A DNA stretch of 64,000 bases from Lingula anatina (taxonomy: Eukaryota > Brachiopoda > Lingulata > Lingulida > Lingulidae): the NCBI RefSeq assembly GCF_001039355.2, contig NW_019775813.1, positions 214,886 to 278,885 on the forward strand. Direction: 5' to 3'. The notes under the pieces were generated by a model. It saw only the letters and a program-made list of their open reading frames with translations, was not told the DNA's origin and searched no databases. How positions within the stretch are numbered: the stretch's first letter is position 1; each line of letters starts with the position of its first letter. Made by a program: the position numbers and the translations under genes. Shown piece after piece: positions 1 through 12,454 of the stretch.

Positions 1-2336
1 AGATGCTGGTGTTATATCAAGTGTGGCCATTAATTTTCAGCTGCCAGCCAGACCTTTTTCCCTTTTGTACATCTTTGTTCAAAATTACTGTGCACATGTT
101 TCAATAATTCCATGTATTTTAAAGGCGACCTTGCTGGAAACCTAGTCTGTTTTTGCGTGTGAAATGTTTTCTCAATTTTATAAATGGTTGCTTTTGACCA
201 GAGGAATTGAGAAATATTTAATTTTTGCCCCTAAAATTTATCATAAATTTTAATTTTTTGACCTAACAGTAAATTTGACAGAATGTCACAGTTACTGTCA
301 GTGTTTGTTACTTTCTTGCTATATTTCTTTAACAGATGGTAATAATGCTGTTATCCCTAATGTTTTGTCTGTCTGTCTGATTGTTTTGCCAGGACAAATG
401 GGTCTTGTTACTAAAAATGGGTTGGGTTGAGATGAATCTTGTTGAAGGTTTCCATTTTGTTGACATTAATTGAATTATGGCAAGCTCATTTTTATGAAGT
501 GTTGAAAAATATGACGGAAAATTACTTCAACATGCATTCTAAATTTCTTCACACATTGTGTACTAATTGTTTGTAATATAACATCTTGATTTTCTTGAAA
601 TTTTCAAGCGGTTGTGTACTTTAAAGAATATGAGCTGATTGTATTACAAAACTTATTTGTGACCACTGTCTATACATAGAAGTGTAATAAAAAAAAGAAA
701 GAAATTGCTTTTTTCAAAGATAGAAAGATACCGAGACATCAAATGTCAGATATTTAATGTTGGCAGGAAATAAAATAAGACCTTTGTGGTTTGGTTTTTC
801 TTGTTCAAAAATACCACTGCCATTGAGATTTATATTGGGAACTGATAGGGATTTTTGATGACTCTAACCTTTAAGTCATAATTAAATACAGGGAGCCTCC
901 AGTCTGGAGATCTGTCCTTATAGAAATGGGGATATATGTAGTGAAAGGTTATGTTGATTCAGTGCTTGCCTGCTGAGGCTGCTCTCACAGGGCAGGGGTG
1001 GGCTAGTCTAAGGGCCCATTCTAAGTGGTATCAGTGACTGGAGAATGGTTGATTGCACAGGTAGAAGATAAGAGTTCTTCTTGTTAAAATTGAATCCTAA
1101 TTAAAGACAGGAAAACGGCTGGTTGCATTGATATAAGGGAGGTTTCTGCTTGATGTAATGTTATCAGTCGTAGGATGTTCATGGTGGCCCCACTACCCTC
1201 CTTATTCATAATTGTCGTCATCGGGTTGACATCAATATGTCACTTGTGGATGGGCGAAATTTTGATAAGATGTCAGGTGTTTCTTTCATCCATGAAGCTC
1301 CTCCGCTCTTTATCCAGTATCTTTCAGCAGTGGGTCTATGAACCTAAGTCTCTGCACAACTCTCTGAAATCAACTACCTTTTGTGAAATGTTGTACGGTT
1401 TGAACTCTGTGAACTGAGCTCTATGAGAAATGTATGTTTTTACCTCCTTATGTACAATTTGCTGCTCAGAAACTGCAATCCATGATAGCAAGTGTGTGAC
1501 CAGCTTTGTCTCTTAAAAAAATCAATACCATTTATACAGGCATAATTATGTCCCTGATGTTAATGATGGTTGTCTTCTCTGGACTCCAGCATAAATGGAG
1601 GACATGAATTATGTTTCTTGATGTTTTGAGAAATAGAGCAGTATGTTTTGTTTGAATTCAGTCAGTGATTATGGTATTTTTATTCTTTCTTATATTATGC
1701 TTATCTAACCCATCGCACACAAGCAAAGTGTTTTGAATGTTGATTTCTGCTTGTGGAACAGTAATCAATAAGAGGACGATATGCACTCGTCTAATTTCAG
1801 ACTGTATGATGTCACTCAAATTATGTTAATTGCCACCATTATGGTAACTTTAGGGTCGTAACGCATATTAATTCTTGGATTTTGTGACAGTTGGTGGATG
1901 GCGGAAGCCAGAACCTTTCACAGATGTTTAGGTAGATCTTATGACACTGCACCAGAACCCTGCCTTAGATGCTAATTGAATATGTCTAGACATACAAAAT
2001 ACAGCTGATTATATTAATGACTTTATTCTCTGCGGTGTGAAGATGCATATTTGTATGCTTCAGTTTTTGTAATGACCTGAGTATCAAGAGGTCTATTCAA
2101 GGTTGCACTCCATGTTAATTGATGGCACCAAATGTTTTTGGATGTTAATATTTCTTTTAATGTGTTATGTTAATAAAGAAGATAACATGTAGCTTTGAGT
2201 TATGTTGTAATGTGCATTCTCCCCCCCCCCCTCCAACTATTGATACCATGTCTGTGTAAAGTCATTCTTCCCTGAACAGTTTTTTATGAATATTTTACGT
2301 GTTACAATGAGAAAAGTATTGTAACCAAAAAAAAAA
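1..2336. other. Noncoding, single-copy upstream stretch
   Basis: AT-rich sequence with no convincing coding exon, RNA gene or inverted-repeat element seen. A C-run lies at about 2221-2232 and an A-run at about 2327-2339, just before the start of the interval that is shown twice. It is either 5' flank or part of the first intron of the adhesion gene. Confidence 0.5.
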
Positions 2337-3136
2337 AAAGGAGACAGTTTACAAAACTGTTTTTGAAGTATAGAAGACAACTAGTATCAATGTGAAGTCA
2401 CTAGTTGAAGGGGATAAGTGACAAAACTTGACTCTCTTTGAAATAGTAGAAGAGCCAAATTTTAAAAGCAGAAGAGTTCAAAAGATTCTGATAGCATCTC
2501 ATATGTATAGGCATATCAATCAAATGATGACTTCGATTATTTGCCTCTTGTCAGCCTTAGCTCGCTTTCAGTAAATAAATAAGAATTGTAATGCAGTTTG
2601 TTTGAAATTTTGCACAGGCATGTGAATGGAGAAAAAAAAAAACCTGGTGTAAGATTACTGTGTACAAAAATGTCAGAAGTAATGTAAACAAGCTGTGAGA
2701 AATCTGTCTTATACAGGGGAGAAAATAACTGAATTCCTGAGACCATCTTCTTTATAGAAGTATTCAGAATATAAACTGTAACTGAAGCTGAGAAAAGTTG
2801 AGCTTCATAGCTTAGATATGCTAGGAATACATTTACATAAGGAAACTTAATAAACAAAAATGGGAACAAGCTCTTCTTTTTATTAACACCACAACAGCAA
2901 ATATGGTAGAGAAAGCAGAAAAAATTGTTACAGAAATGCCCAAGGCAAGTGAATGCCAGTGTGCATGTGACTAAAAACAAAACTGGGAAACATAAAGCTA
3001 AAATCAAAACAGTCCCATGTTCCAGCTTAAAGTCAATGTTGAAAATTGCCACATGACATGGGTAAGTTAGGGAAAAATATTTCTCTTTGGGGTAAAACAT
3101 ACAGACAGATTCCATGAAAAATGTTACAAAATTCAA

Positions 3137-3142
<6 letters not shown>

Positions 3143-3174
<32 letters not shown>
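3143..3174. repeat. Poly-A tract
   Basis: About 32 consecutive A. The copy-B counterpart near 11620-11645 is an A-rich tract interrupted by T. Confidence 0.9.
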
Positions 3175-3177
<3 letters not shown>

Positions 3178-3835
3178 TTTATATCCTTGGTGAAAAAGTG
3201 AAAAAAAGTAAAACAAAACTAAACAAATAAACACCAAAGTGTCTGTTTGGTGCTAAGCATTAGTGAAATAAGATTGATCACTGTAGTGTAAAAAAGAAGT
3301 GATGGTTCAGTGTTTATGTCTCTGACCTATCTGCTGCGGTGAGAAGGGTGGGGCAGGGCAACGCATGTTTATAAACAGCATGCTGCTTTGTAAAAGAGAA
3401 ATCCAGAAAAAAAGGAAGAGAATTTGAGAACAGACCCATGGCTTGTATATCTGGAAGTGTGAATTCAAATAAAGTTGGATGTCAGAGGAATTGTGATTTC
3501 AAGATTATTGTTATCGCTTGTGTATGTGGGAGCTTCTGTAGGTCTGTTCAATACCTGCGGATGAGCACAGTACATGGACTTATGAGAGGCATTGCAATAC
3601 TGTATATACCTGTTGTACCCTTGAAAAGATTTTTACACTGTATTTGATATCTTGAGAGAGGGGTGTATCTGAATAACCTCTTAAAGCAGCCTAACTCAAT
3701 TTATGGCAAATGGGTGTGAATTCACCAGGTTAGCAAGTACTTTCCAGGGGCTGAGGTGATGGGCCATGCATCTTAGTACTACATAGCAACACATGTATAT
3801 TTCAGAATTTGAAATTTGATCACACACCCTTCCAA

Positions 3836-3891
3836 GTCCACTCTCTCATTCTCTCTCTCTCTCTCTCACATACACACACCTCTCTCTTTAT

Positions 3892-3976
<85 letters not shown>
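3836..3976. repeat. Compound CT/CA microsatellite
   Basis: Alternating CT and CA dinucleotide tracts in copy A. The counterpart in copy B (about 12333-12454) has different tract lengths, so the locus is length-variable between the two versions. Confidence 0.9.
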
Positions 3977-3981
<5 letters not shown>

Positions 3982-6900
3982 AAGCACTACGATCATTGGA
4001 GCAGGTGTTATACAAGAAGCTGTATCAGAGATTTTGAATTTATTTCACATTCCTGCCTCAGTTTGTGTCCTGGGAATGTTGACAACTGTTCTCCTCATTG
4101 CCAGCTCTTTGATTTCTTTTCTGTTTGTCTTGGCAGCATTGTTCAGCCAAAAGTATGAAGAATCACTCACAATCACAGGGGCAGAGTGAACTAAAGGGGT
4201 GTCAGGTTTGGGGGTCACTAAATTTAATTTTTGTTTTCTTTTACAAATAGGTTAGGCAATCCAGCTACCTCAGAAATATATAATTTTATTTTGTCATTGG
4301 ACACTTCAAACTGCACATTTTGTGGTTTATTTAATATCTTGGCCCCTTGAATGGCATACTGGCAAAGGTATAGACATGTGAATCTGTATAATAGTCCCTA
4401 GTCTTTAAAAATGGTATCACAAGAGAAAAGCTCTAGAAATTCTTATCTTTCCTGAGAAACTCCACAATGGCAGAGGTGAACGTGTTGTGCTTGGCACTAG
4501 GAGTATTGTGTGGTATTGCACTACTGAGCAATTGCAGGATAAAGTATACAAGAAACAGCTGCCTGATTAAAAACTTGAAATACTTGTTGTTTTTATAATG
4601 TTGGCTGTTTGTTCACAACTTGATGTAGACTTTGTTCAAACTTAAAAATTTTATTATCTAGAGTGTCTTTTTAATTATATGAGACACTTGTTTTCCGAAT
4701 CGCTTACGTCACAGTGTTGTTCCATTCCCACAAATGTGTGGTGAGTTTCCCTTAAACTTGTTCACAATTTAAGTTCACTGAATCAGAACTTCAAGTTTTT
4801 TTTTGGAAACCTTCTAAGTTGCAAGCTTAAACGGCTGATATGGCACCTCTCTGCATACTCTTCAGAGGCAAGATTCTTCCCATTTTGCAAGAAACAGCTG
4901 TGCTTATAATAGAACACAGAACAACCTACTGCAAATCCAGCTGCTATAAGTTTCCTTATCATTTGTTCACAATTCTAAGTGAGTTACATCAAAACATAAT
5001 CAGCTCGTCTTGGTTGCACTTTATGTCAACTGTAATAATTTGCGTCCCATCCCCGTGCTAACCCTGTCGCTGCAGGTCTCTTAGCAAACCATTTGTACAA
5101 AAATTTTGGTGAGTTACATCAAAACAACCAAACAGTTCCTTCCTAGTTGCTCTAAATGTCAACCATAATCTGTGGTAATTGAATTTCCTACAGTCAAAAT
5201 AACTAATATTGAATTGTGTATGTGAGTCTAGTGTATTAGGTGCATTTGTGTGCAATAGGTTCTGGTTCTGGTTTCTACCATGGTTGCCAACATAGGTGTA
5301 TTGAACTGAACCAAAGAGTTTTGTCTGCTTGGTAAATATAGTAGAAAATAAGATTTTTGTATTATTAGTTTGTTGTCGTTACATCCTCTAGAGGGCAGCT
5401 CTTATACTCTGACTGAGGAAGGCTAACAATATTTCTGGTAGCAGACTTGCGTAACATAAGGTCTTGACTGATTATTTTTTATTATGTCATTAGAAAGGAA
5501 ATTATTTTGTTATAAGAAATTTGATGACTGCCATTTAGAATGTAATTTTCAATATGAGATTCAGTTATAAATACATTCATCTTTATCGTTTGAAACAACT
5601 GGATGAATCAAAACTTTTAGTTATAAAATATTTTGACATTATCAATAAAGTGGCCACTGACAATTAAGAGGTCTGGGGTAAACATGCACTAACAGAGATT
5701 TAATACTTAAAAAATCCATGCAACTTGCAAGATTATATAAACTGATGCATTCGTTTGAATTGCATGGCCAGGAATTAGGAAAGAAAAAAAGCAATCATTG
5801 TTGCACAAGTACACTCAACTTAATTTAGAATAAGTTCATTAAAACATTAAAAAAATAAAAGAGAAAAAAAAGAAGGATTCCAGTTATCAAGTTTAGTTGG
5901 CTATCTCTTGAAAAACTCTCAAAATTCAGGCCCCCTGCCGGTTAAGTAAACCTCTGCCTGGAAGATGAAGAAATGCATCCGTATTTGGTTTTTTAAAGAG
6001 TAATTGATCAATAAGATAAAGCCGTTTGGAGTGGAGGCAGCTGTGAAAGAAACTTCTGAAGTCTTACATAATAACTAGGGAAATTGGTTTGAAACAGGAA
6101 CCAGAAGAAAAACAGCCAAATGGGTCTGAAAAAAGTGAAGAAAATGATAGTTGCTGCCAACAGACATTGACATGAATGGTGATTACTTTGTAATTGAGAG
6201 AAAGTGAATGTGAAGGGAAGAGTAGGTGCTGATTGGTGAAGGTGGAAAGAACTTAATTGAAGACAGAAAACCACCTAGAAATGAAGGTGGAAAGAATATT
6301 GCTGAAAAGAGAAAACCACCTTGTAATGATTGCATGCTATGGCAGTGTTGATTTTGATGTATATTTGTTTTGATGACCAAAGAAATCAGCTGTTTTTTTA
6401 AAAGTGTCTGGAGTATGCATAGTGGGATCTCTTATTATAAAGGGTACGAGGGGATGGGGGTAAGTCACCTAGAAGATGTTATGTGGTATGTGCAAGAAAT
6501 GTATATTGTGAGGAAAGAAGTCTTATGCCTCTCATCTTTTTTTTTTTTTTTCTCAAGTCCAAGACCAATAGCTGAGAGGTCCAAAATATGTTTAAGTGTT
6601 GTCTAATGATGGAAATAGTTCTATGGCACTTGTTTTCTAAATACCATGGAGAGAAAGAGCACATTTATAGAATACAAAGTGTCAGTTATGGACCTGTTCT
6701 AGATGTTGTTCAGACAATCACCAGTCGGGATTTGTTTTCACTCCTAACAACCACCACCACTAATTGTTTTCGCTAGGAGCTCTCGTTGTGTTGATAAGGG
6801 AAAAATCAACCAAAAGTCTGCTCATGTACTAGACATGGGTTCTGGTATTCATAAAGAGTGAAGTCCTGAATACATGATATTTTCAGTAACAGGCAAGATG

Positions 6901-7644
6901 ACTTTTGTCATTATAGAGAAAAAAAAAGGAACCCTCGTGTTTGTTTTAAAATCTGTCCATGACTTGTCCTATTGATATTCTCATAAACAATTAATCCATT
7001 TTAATTTTGTTGCCTGAACATATAACTTGTATGTTGAGTCATTCCCTTGCCAAAATTGAAGCTTCTAACTTAAATTTTTCTTATAATGAAAAAAAGAAAA
7101 AGAAAAGCTATTTAATGCCCTGCAAATATGATGATTGTTAGAACTAAAAATAAAAGTTACAAATTCAGAAAAAAAAAAGCTTGTTGAAATATTGCTAGTG
7201 AAAGTAGTTATTTCTCTCTGACGCCTATGATAAATTTGCAAGGAATTTGTTTATAAACTATTCTCACCAGGTCCTGGCCTTTGTACAGTAAACAAGTCAA
7301 AGTTTGGAACTGAAAGGAAAATATAAATAAATCAAAACTAAGTAAAGGCCATTTGGGCTGACAAGTAAAATTTGGATCTTTGCCTCTTCATTGGTGATGT
7401 ATATTGATGATACAACCCTAAAACATTTTGTCTGTTTGCCTCATGTCCAAAATAAGAAGGCATTTCAATTACGTACATATATTGAAATGAACAAGTTCCC
7501 TGTTTGCTTTTCTTTTCTCAAGAAAAGTGATTTTCATCATGTCAGATCATGATTCATATTAACACATTGTTCTTCACCCCCCCCCCCCTCCCAAACCATC
7601 TTTTTAGGTGGGATGAGCAGGTATGGGTGAGTACTCTAACAAGC

Positions 7645-7797
7645 AGGGCTCCATAACTCGAAAGCATCTCGAATTGCATCGTGATATCACCTTTTATTTT
7701 GAGGCTGTTAAATATGGGGCGAGTAAATCCCGAGTTATGGAACAGAGTTGCTGGCGCTCGTTCGCAATTTGCACTGCTTTCGAGTTACTGAGCCCAG
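7645..7797. mobile_element. Short inverted-repeat element (MITE-like), copy A
   Basis: The ends are imperfect inverted repeats: the left end reads GGGCTCCATAACTCGAAAGC and the reverse complement of the right end reads GGGCTCAGTAACTCGAAAGC. No coding capacity is seen. The superfamily is unknown, and no clear target-site duplication could be fixed. The same element in copy B (about 16443-16877) is split by a second insertion. Confidence 0.6.
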
Positions 7798-10700
7798 GTC
7801 CTCTTTTATTGTAAGAACGATTAAAACAATATATGTGCATGTGTCAGTCAGATATTACTGTACTTGAGATAATCTGTATCAGCTATATCTAATGTGTTTC
7901 CATCAATATTTGTCTGTTTGCCCTCTCATCTAGCTATGCATATTTCATATGGTTAATGCAGCTTTTTCTCTACTTCACCATCGATTCTGGAAGTTGGAAA
8001 TTGCCTGAGGCTTTTTGTGAGTTTACAGATAGAAGTTGTGTCTCTATTGTTCAAAGTGATGAAGGCGTGTTTTTCAAATTGAGCTCATCATTATTTTATG
8101 ACAGAGCTCTATTCTGAGGGGTATTGTTTATTGCATTCTTTGGTTAGTGCTAAGTGAGTGAATGTTACATCAAATGTTCTTTTTGTTTACTGTCTTCGAG
8201 TGGACTCTGTTGTCCCAAGTTTAATTTAATATATACAGTATCTTTTTGGTCATCCCCAGTGCAATGATAGGAAATATCTTTTTAAGATTGCATATATATA
8301 TAAATTGCTCACACAATATGACTCTACTTCTGAGATTCATTTGTAAATAAGGGAGTAGGTAACCTTTGTAATATTAGAAGCTGAAACTTTAACCCAACAC
8401 TGAATTATTCACTGAATTAATAACAATTATTGTGTAAATTGAGCTCTGAGAAAATGCTTTGAACTGGAGACGTATTGATTTATGTGTGGGGTGAATTTTT
8501 TTAAGCATCAGTTTTGTTGATAGCCCAAGTTATTTATCTTCTTGTTTAAATAAGAAAATGACTGAGTTTGGATATCGAAAATAAAAACTGGCATGCAGTA
8601 GTTCAGTGCAACCACAAATATAAGTCTTCAAATGTGTTCAGAGCAATTTTAAATTAAAACAGGTTCGGGTCTTGAATAGGGTCAGTAGATGGCCACATCG
8701 GATTCCCTGTGTCTTTTTTTCTGAGATGAAAATGCAACTTTTATCACCAAATTGTAAAAAGTCAGTGTAATATTTTTGTTGGCCGTAATGGAGTAGTATT
8801 GATCACTGAATGTGGGAAGGTTGGTTCAAAAGACATCACTATGGAGCATTAAATAATGGATGGTCATTTTTATTCCAGTTTAGGTCATTTTGCTGCTGCT
8901 GTAAAGCTTTGATATTGGAACCGACCCCTTTGATCAGTTTTGACATGGGTCTGGTAATAGGAGCGAAGTGTTTAAATGTCCCTTCTAGGTTTATATCATG
9001 GCCAGTTTTGTTTAAATCTCCGAGGGAGATGATTACATAGCAAGGTACTTAGAAATCGTTGAGAGTGCTTATGTAGCAGAATTCTGGAAAAAAGCTAAGA
9101 ATGTTTTGGAATGCCACCCATTTACCAAGGGAAACATTGCCTGTAGAGAAAGTATCACTTTATTTTTATCCACTCCATGACTCGTCTACAGTGAAGGGCT
9201 ACTCCAGTTTTTGTTTCCAGTTGGAATTCTCAGCCAAATTTCCCAGGAGGATGGAAAGGAGGGAAAGATAAATTGATTTCCATTGTTACCTTTTAGGCTT
9301 CACATTGTGAACATATTACACAGCAGTCCGGTTGATTTGTTAAGCGTCAGCAGCTTTTCCCCAAGAACACATGTCGTCATGTGCCAATAAAACCATGAAA
9401 CCCAACTGTCTTATCCTGCACTGGCATGTTTTATAATTTGCTGCCATCAGTCTCTGCTCTGCTCCCTTTGAAGCCAATAAATAAGCAGATTACAGGTACA
9501 CGAGCCTGGCAAAGGTGGCATCTTTGAAGTGGTTAGTAGTGGAATCCTTTCTTATTCTTGCATTCTTCCCTGCTTTTGTGTCGAATCTGTTATTGATTTT
9601 TTGACGTTATTATAGACTAGTCTATAACTGTGATAATAGCTCAGGCATTTTAGACACCCCACTCTTTCGATGTATAACATTTTCCCCAATATGTATCATA
9701 GTTATTTATAAAAGAAGTGATCTGGACATGATTCCCAATTTTCCGAACTTCGGAGTCGCCTGTACAAAGTTACAAAACAAACAAATAAATTTATAACAAG
9801 TAAGCCAAAACAATAAGAGGCGGGAAATAGAGCTTTTGAGAAACAATTTTAAAGGTCGATCTAATGAACCTTGTCCTGTCTTCCTGGTTTCAGCTCCCCT
9901 TAGCCGTTTGCATGTGTTATTTATGTTATGAAATAAGGAATTTGCGTGAGCTGAATGATTAAAGTTCAGTTTCTCATTGTTCGATAAAACGTCTAGCGAT
10001 TAAGAACCCCAGTTAATTGGTCTGGAAGCAAACCATTGTTCCTTAATATGATTATGAACCAGCTATTTGATTAGTGGCTCAGATTGGCTGAAAAACGGGC
10101 TTTGTTCTGGGTCGGAACTAAAAGAAAGTGTGCGCTTTGTGTATTTTTCATGGGTGATACGGTGAATATTTTTACATTTTTCTGTGTAAAAAGGACATTA
10201 CATAGAGCTTACCCCTGAGAAGTGAAGCCATTGTAGTCCAAATTCACACATACCAGTTTTTTCTTCTTATTTTTTTTTTTCCTTTTGAGCCTGGATTTTG
10301 AAGATAAGGAGATTTAGCATCCCATACCCCATATCACTCTGTTCAGTTCACTTTAAGAGCCTTGAGAGAAAAAATTATTCCTCTAGAGTGTTAGAGAATG
10401 GAAATTAAATGGCCTCCGGAAATGGTGCATGATGCTTGTTTATGCTAAGAGAAAGCAGCATGGCAGAGGCTGTCACTGATACAGCTACTTTGGAAATTAA
10501 GCGTGACTGAATGGGAAAGAAATTGATGCTTAACCCCTTCAGAAAGAAAGAAAAAGTGAGCTCTAGTATTTGCTTCAGAATTAAGATCGACATGTCATAT
10601 TCAACAGCGTGCTGAGACAGAAAAGTAGGGGTATAAAAAATGAGCAAATTTTGATGAAGTGAAATGTCAAAAGAGGGGAAAAACTTTGATATATGTTCAG

Positions 10701-10815
10701 CAGTTTTTATGTAGACTCATGTCACTTGCACATGACGTTTGAAATAAAGCATTGCAGAAAAAAAAACAAAAAAACAGGAGATAAGTTCGATACTTAACTT
10801 TAAGCTGAGAAAGGG

Positions 10816-10816
10816 N
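10816..10816. other. Single-N contig join
   Basis: A lone N separates the end of copy A from the start of copy B. Sequence identity switches from one side to the other exactly here. Confidence 0.85.
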
Positions 10817-12327
10817 AAAAGACAGTTTACAAAACTGTTTTTGAAGTATAGAAGACAACCAGTATCAATGTGAAGTCACTAGTTGAAGGGGATAAGTAAC
10901 AAAACTTGACTCTCTTTGAAATAGTAGAAGAGCCAAATTTTAAAAGCAGAAGAGTTCAAAAGATTCTGATAGCATCTCATATGTATGGGCATATCAATCA
11001 AATGATGACTTCGATTATTTGCCTCTTGTCAGCCTTAGCTCGCTTTCAGTAAATAAATAAGAATTGTAATGCAGTTTGTTTGAAATTTTGCACAGGCATG
11101 TGAATGGAGGAAAAAAAAACTGGTGTAAGATTACTGTGTACAAAAATGTCAGAAGTTATGTAAACAAGCTGTGAGAAATCTGTCTTATACAGGGGAGAAA
11201 ATAACTGAATTCCTGAGACCATCTTCTTTATAGAAGTATTCAGGATATAAACTGTAACTGAAGCTGAGAAAAGTTGAGCTTCATAGCTTAGATTTGCTAG
11301 GAATACATTTACATAAGGAAACTTAATAAACAAAAATGGGAACAAGCTCTATAAGCTCTTCTATTTATAATTAACACCACAACAGCAAATATGGTAGAGA
11401 AAGCAGAAAAAATTGTTACAAAAATGCCCAAGGCATGTGACTAAAAACAAAACTGGGAAACATAGCTAAAATCAAAACAGTCCCATGTTCCAGCTAAAAG
11501 TCAATGTTGAAAATTGCCACATGACATGGGTAAGTAAGAGGAGCTAGGGAAAAATATTTCTCTTTGGGGTAAAACATACAGACAGATTCCATGAAAAATG
11601 TTACAAAATTCAAACAGCAAAAAAAAAAAAATAAATAAATAAAAAGTATTTATATCCTTGGTGAAAAGGTGAAAAAAAGTAAAACAAAACTAAACAAATA
11701 AACACCAAAGTGTCTGTTTGGTGCTAAGCATTAGTGAAATAAGATTGATCACTGTAGTGTAAAAAAGAAGTGATGGTTCAGTGTTTATGTCTCTGACCTA
11801 TCTGCTGCGGTGAGAAGGGTGGGGCAGGGCAACGCATGTTTATAAACAGCATGCTGCTTTGTAAAAGAGAAATCCAAAAAAAAAAAAGGAAGAGAATTTG
11901 AGAACAGACCCATCGCTTGTATATCTGGAAGTGTGAATCCATAGAAAGTTGGATGTCAGAGGAAATGTGATTTCAAGCTTATTGTTGTCGCTTGTGTATG
12001 TGGGAGCTTCTGTAGGTCTGTACAATACTTGCGGATGAGCACAGTACATGGACTTATGAGAGGCATTGCAATACCGTATATACCTGTTGTACCCTTGAAA
12101 AGATTTTTACACTGTATTTGATATGTTGAGAGAGGGGTGTATCTGAATAACCTCTTAAAGCAGCCTAACTCAATTTATGGCAAATGGGTGTGAATTTACC
12201 AGGTTAGCAAGTACTTTCCAGGGGCTGAGGTGATGGGCCATGTATCTTGGTACTACATAGCAACACATGCACTTACAGCTACCAATGTATATTTCAGAAT
12301 TTGAAACCTCATCACACACCCTACCAA

Positions 12328-12332
<5 letters not shown>

Positions 12333-12379
<47 letters not shown>

Positions 12380-12415
12380 CTCTCTTTATCTCACACACAC
12401 ACATCTCTCTCTCAT

Positions 12416-12453
<38 letters not shown>

Positions 12454-12454
12454 C
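12333..12454. repeat. Compound CT/CA microsatellite (copy B)
   Basis: Counterpart of the tract near 3836-3976, with shorter and rearranged CA and CT blocks. Confidence 0.9.

Larger units (their letters stand above)
2337..10815. repeat. Haplotype copy A of an 8.5-kb noncoding interval
   Basis: This interval aligns along its length with 10817-19913, with scattered substitutions, small indels and two larger differences. No exon is supported in it. It contains a CT/CA microsatellite (about 3840-3976), a small inverted-repeat element (about 7645-7797) and a stretch free of indels between copies (about 9041-9560). It ends at a single N (10816). Its last 195 bases recur without change at 19915-20109, which shows that this copy and the sequence after 19914 are the same contig path. 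Confidence 0.85.

Noticed and set aside
2537-3136. 199-codon minus-strand open frame, partly repeated at 11046-11345
   Set aside because: It is broken by indels in the other haplotype copy, ends in a poly-A tract and resembles no protein family.
4009-4189. A hydrophobic open frame after a CA repeat (IIGAGVIQEA...), also readable in copy B
   Set aside because: It follows low-complexity sequence, has no start, no splice context and no family resemblance; T-rich DNA gives hydrophobic residues by chance.
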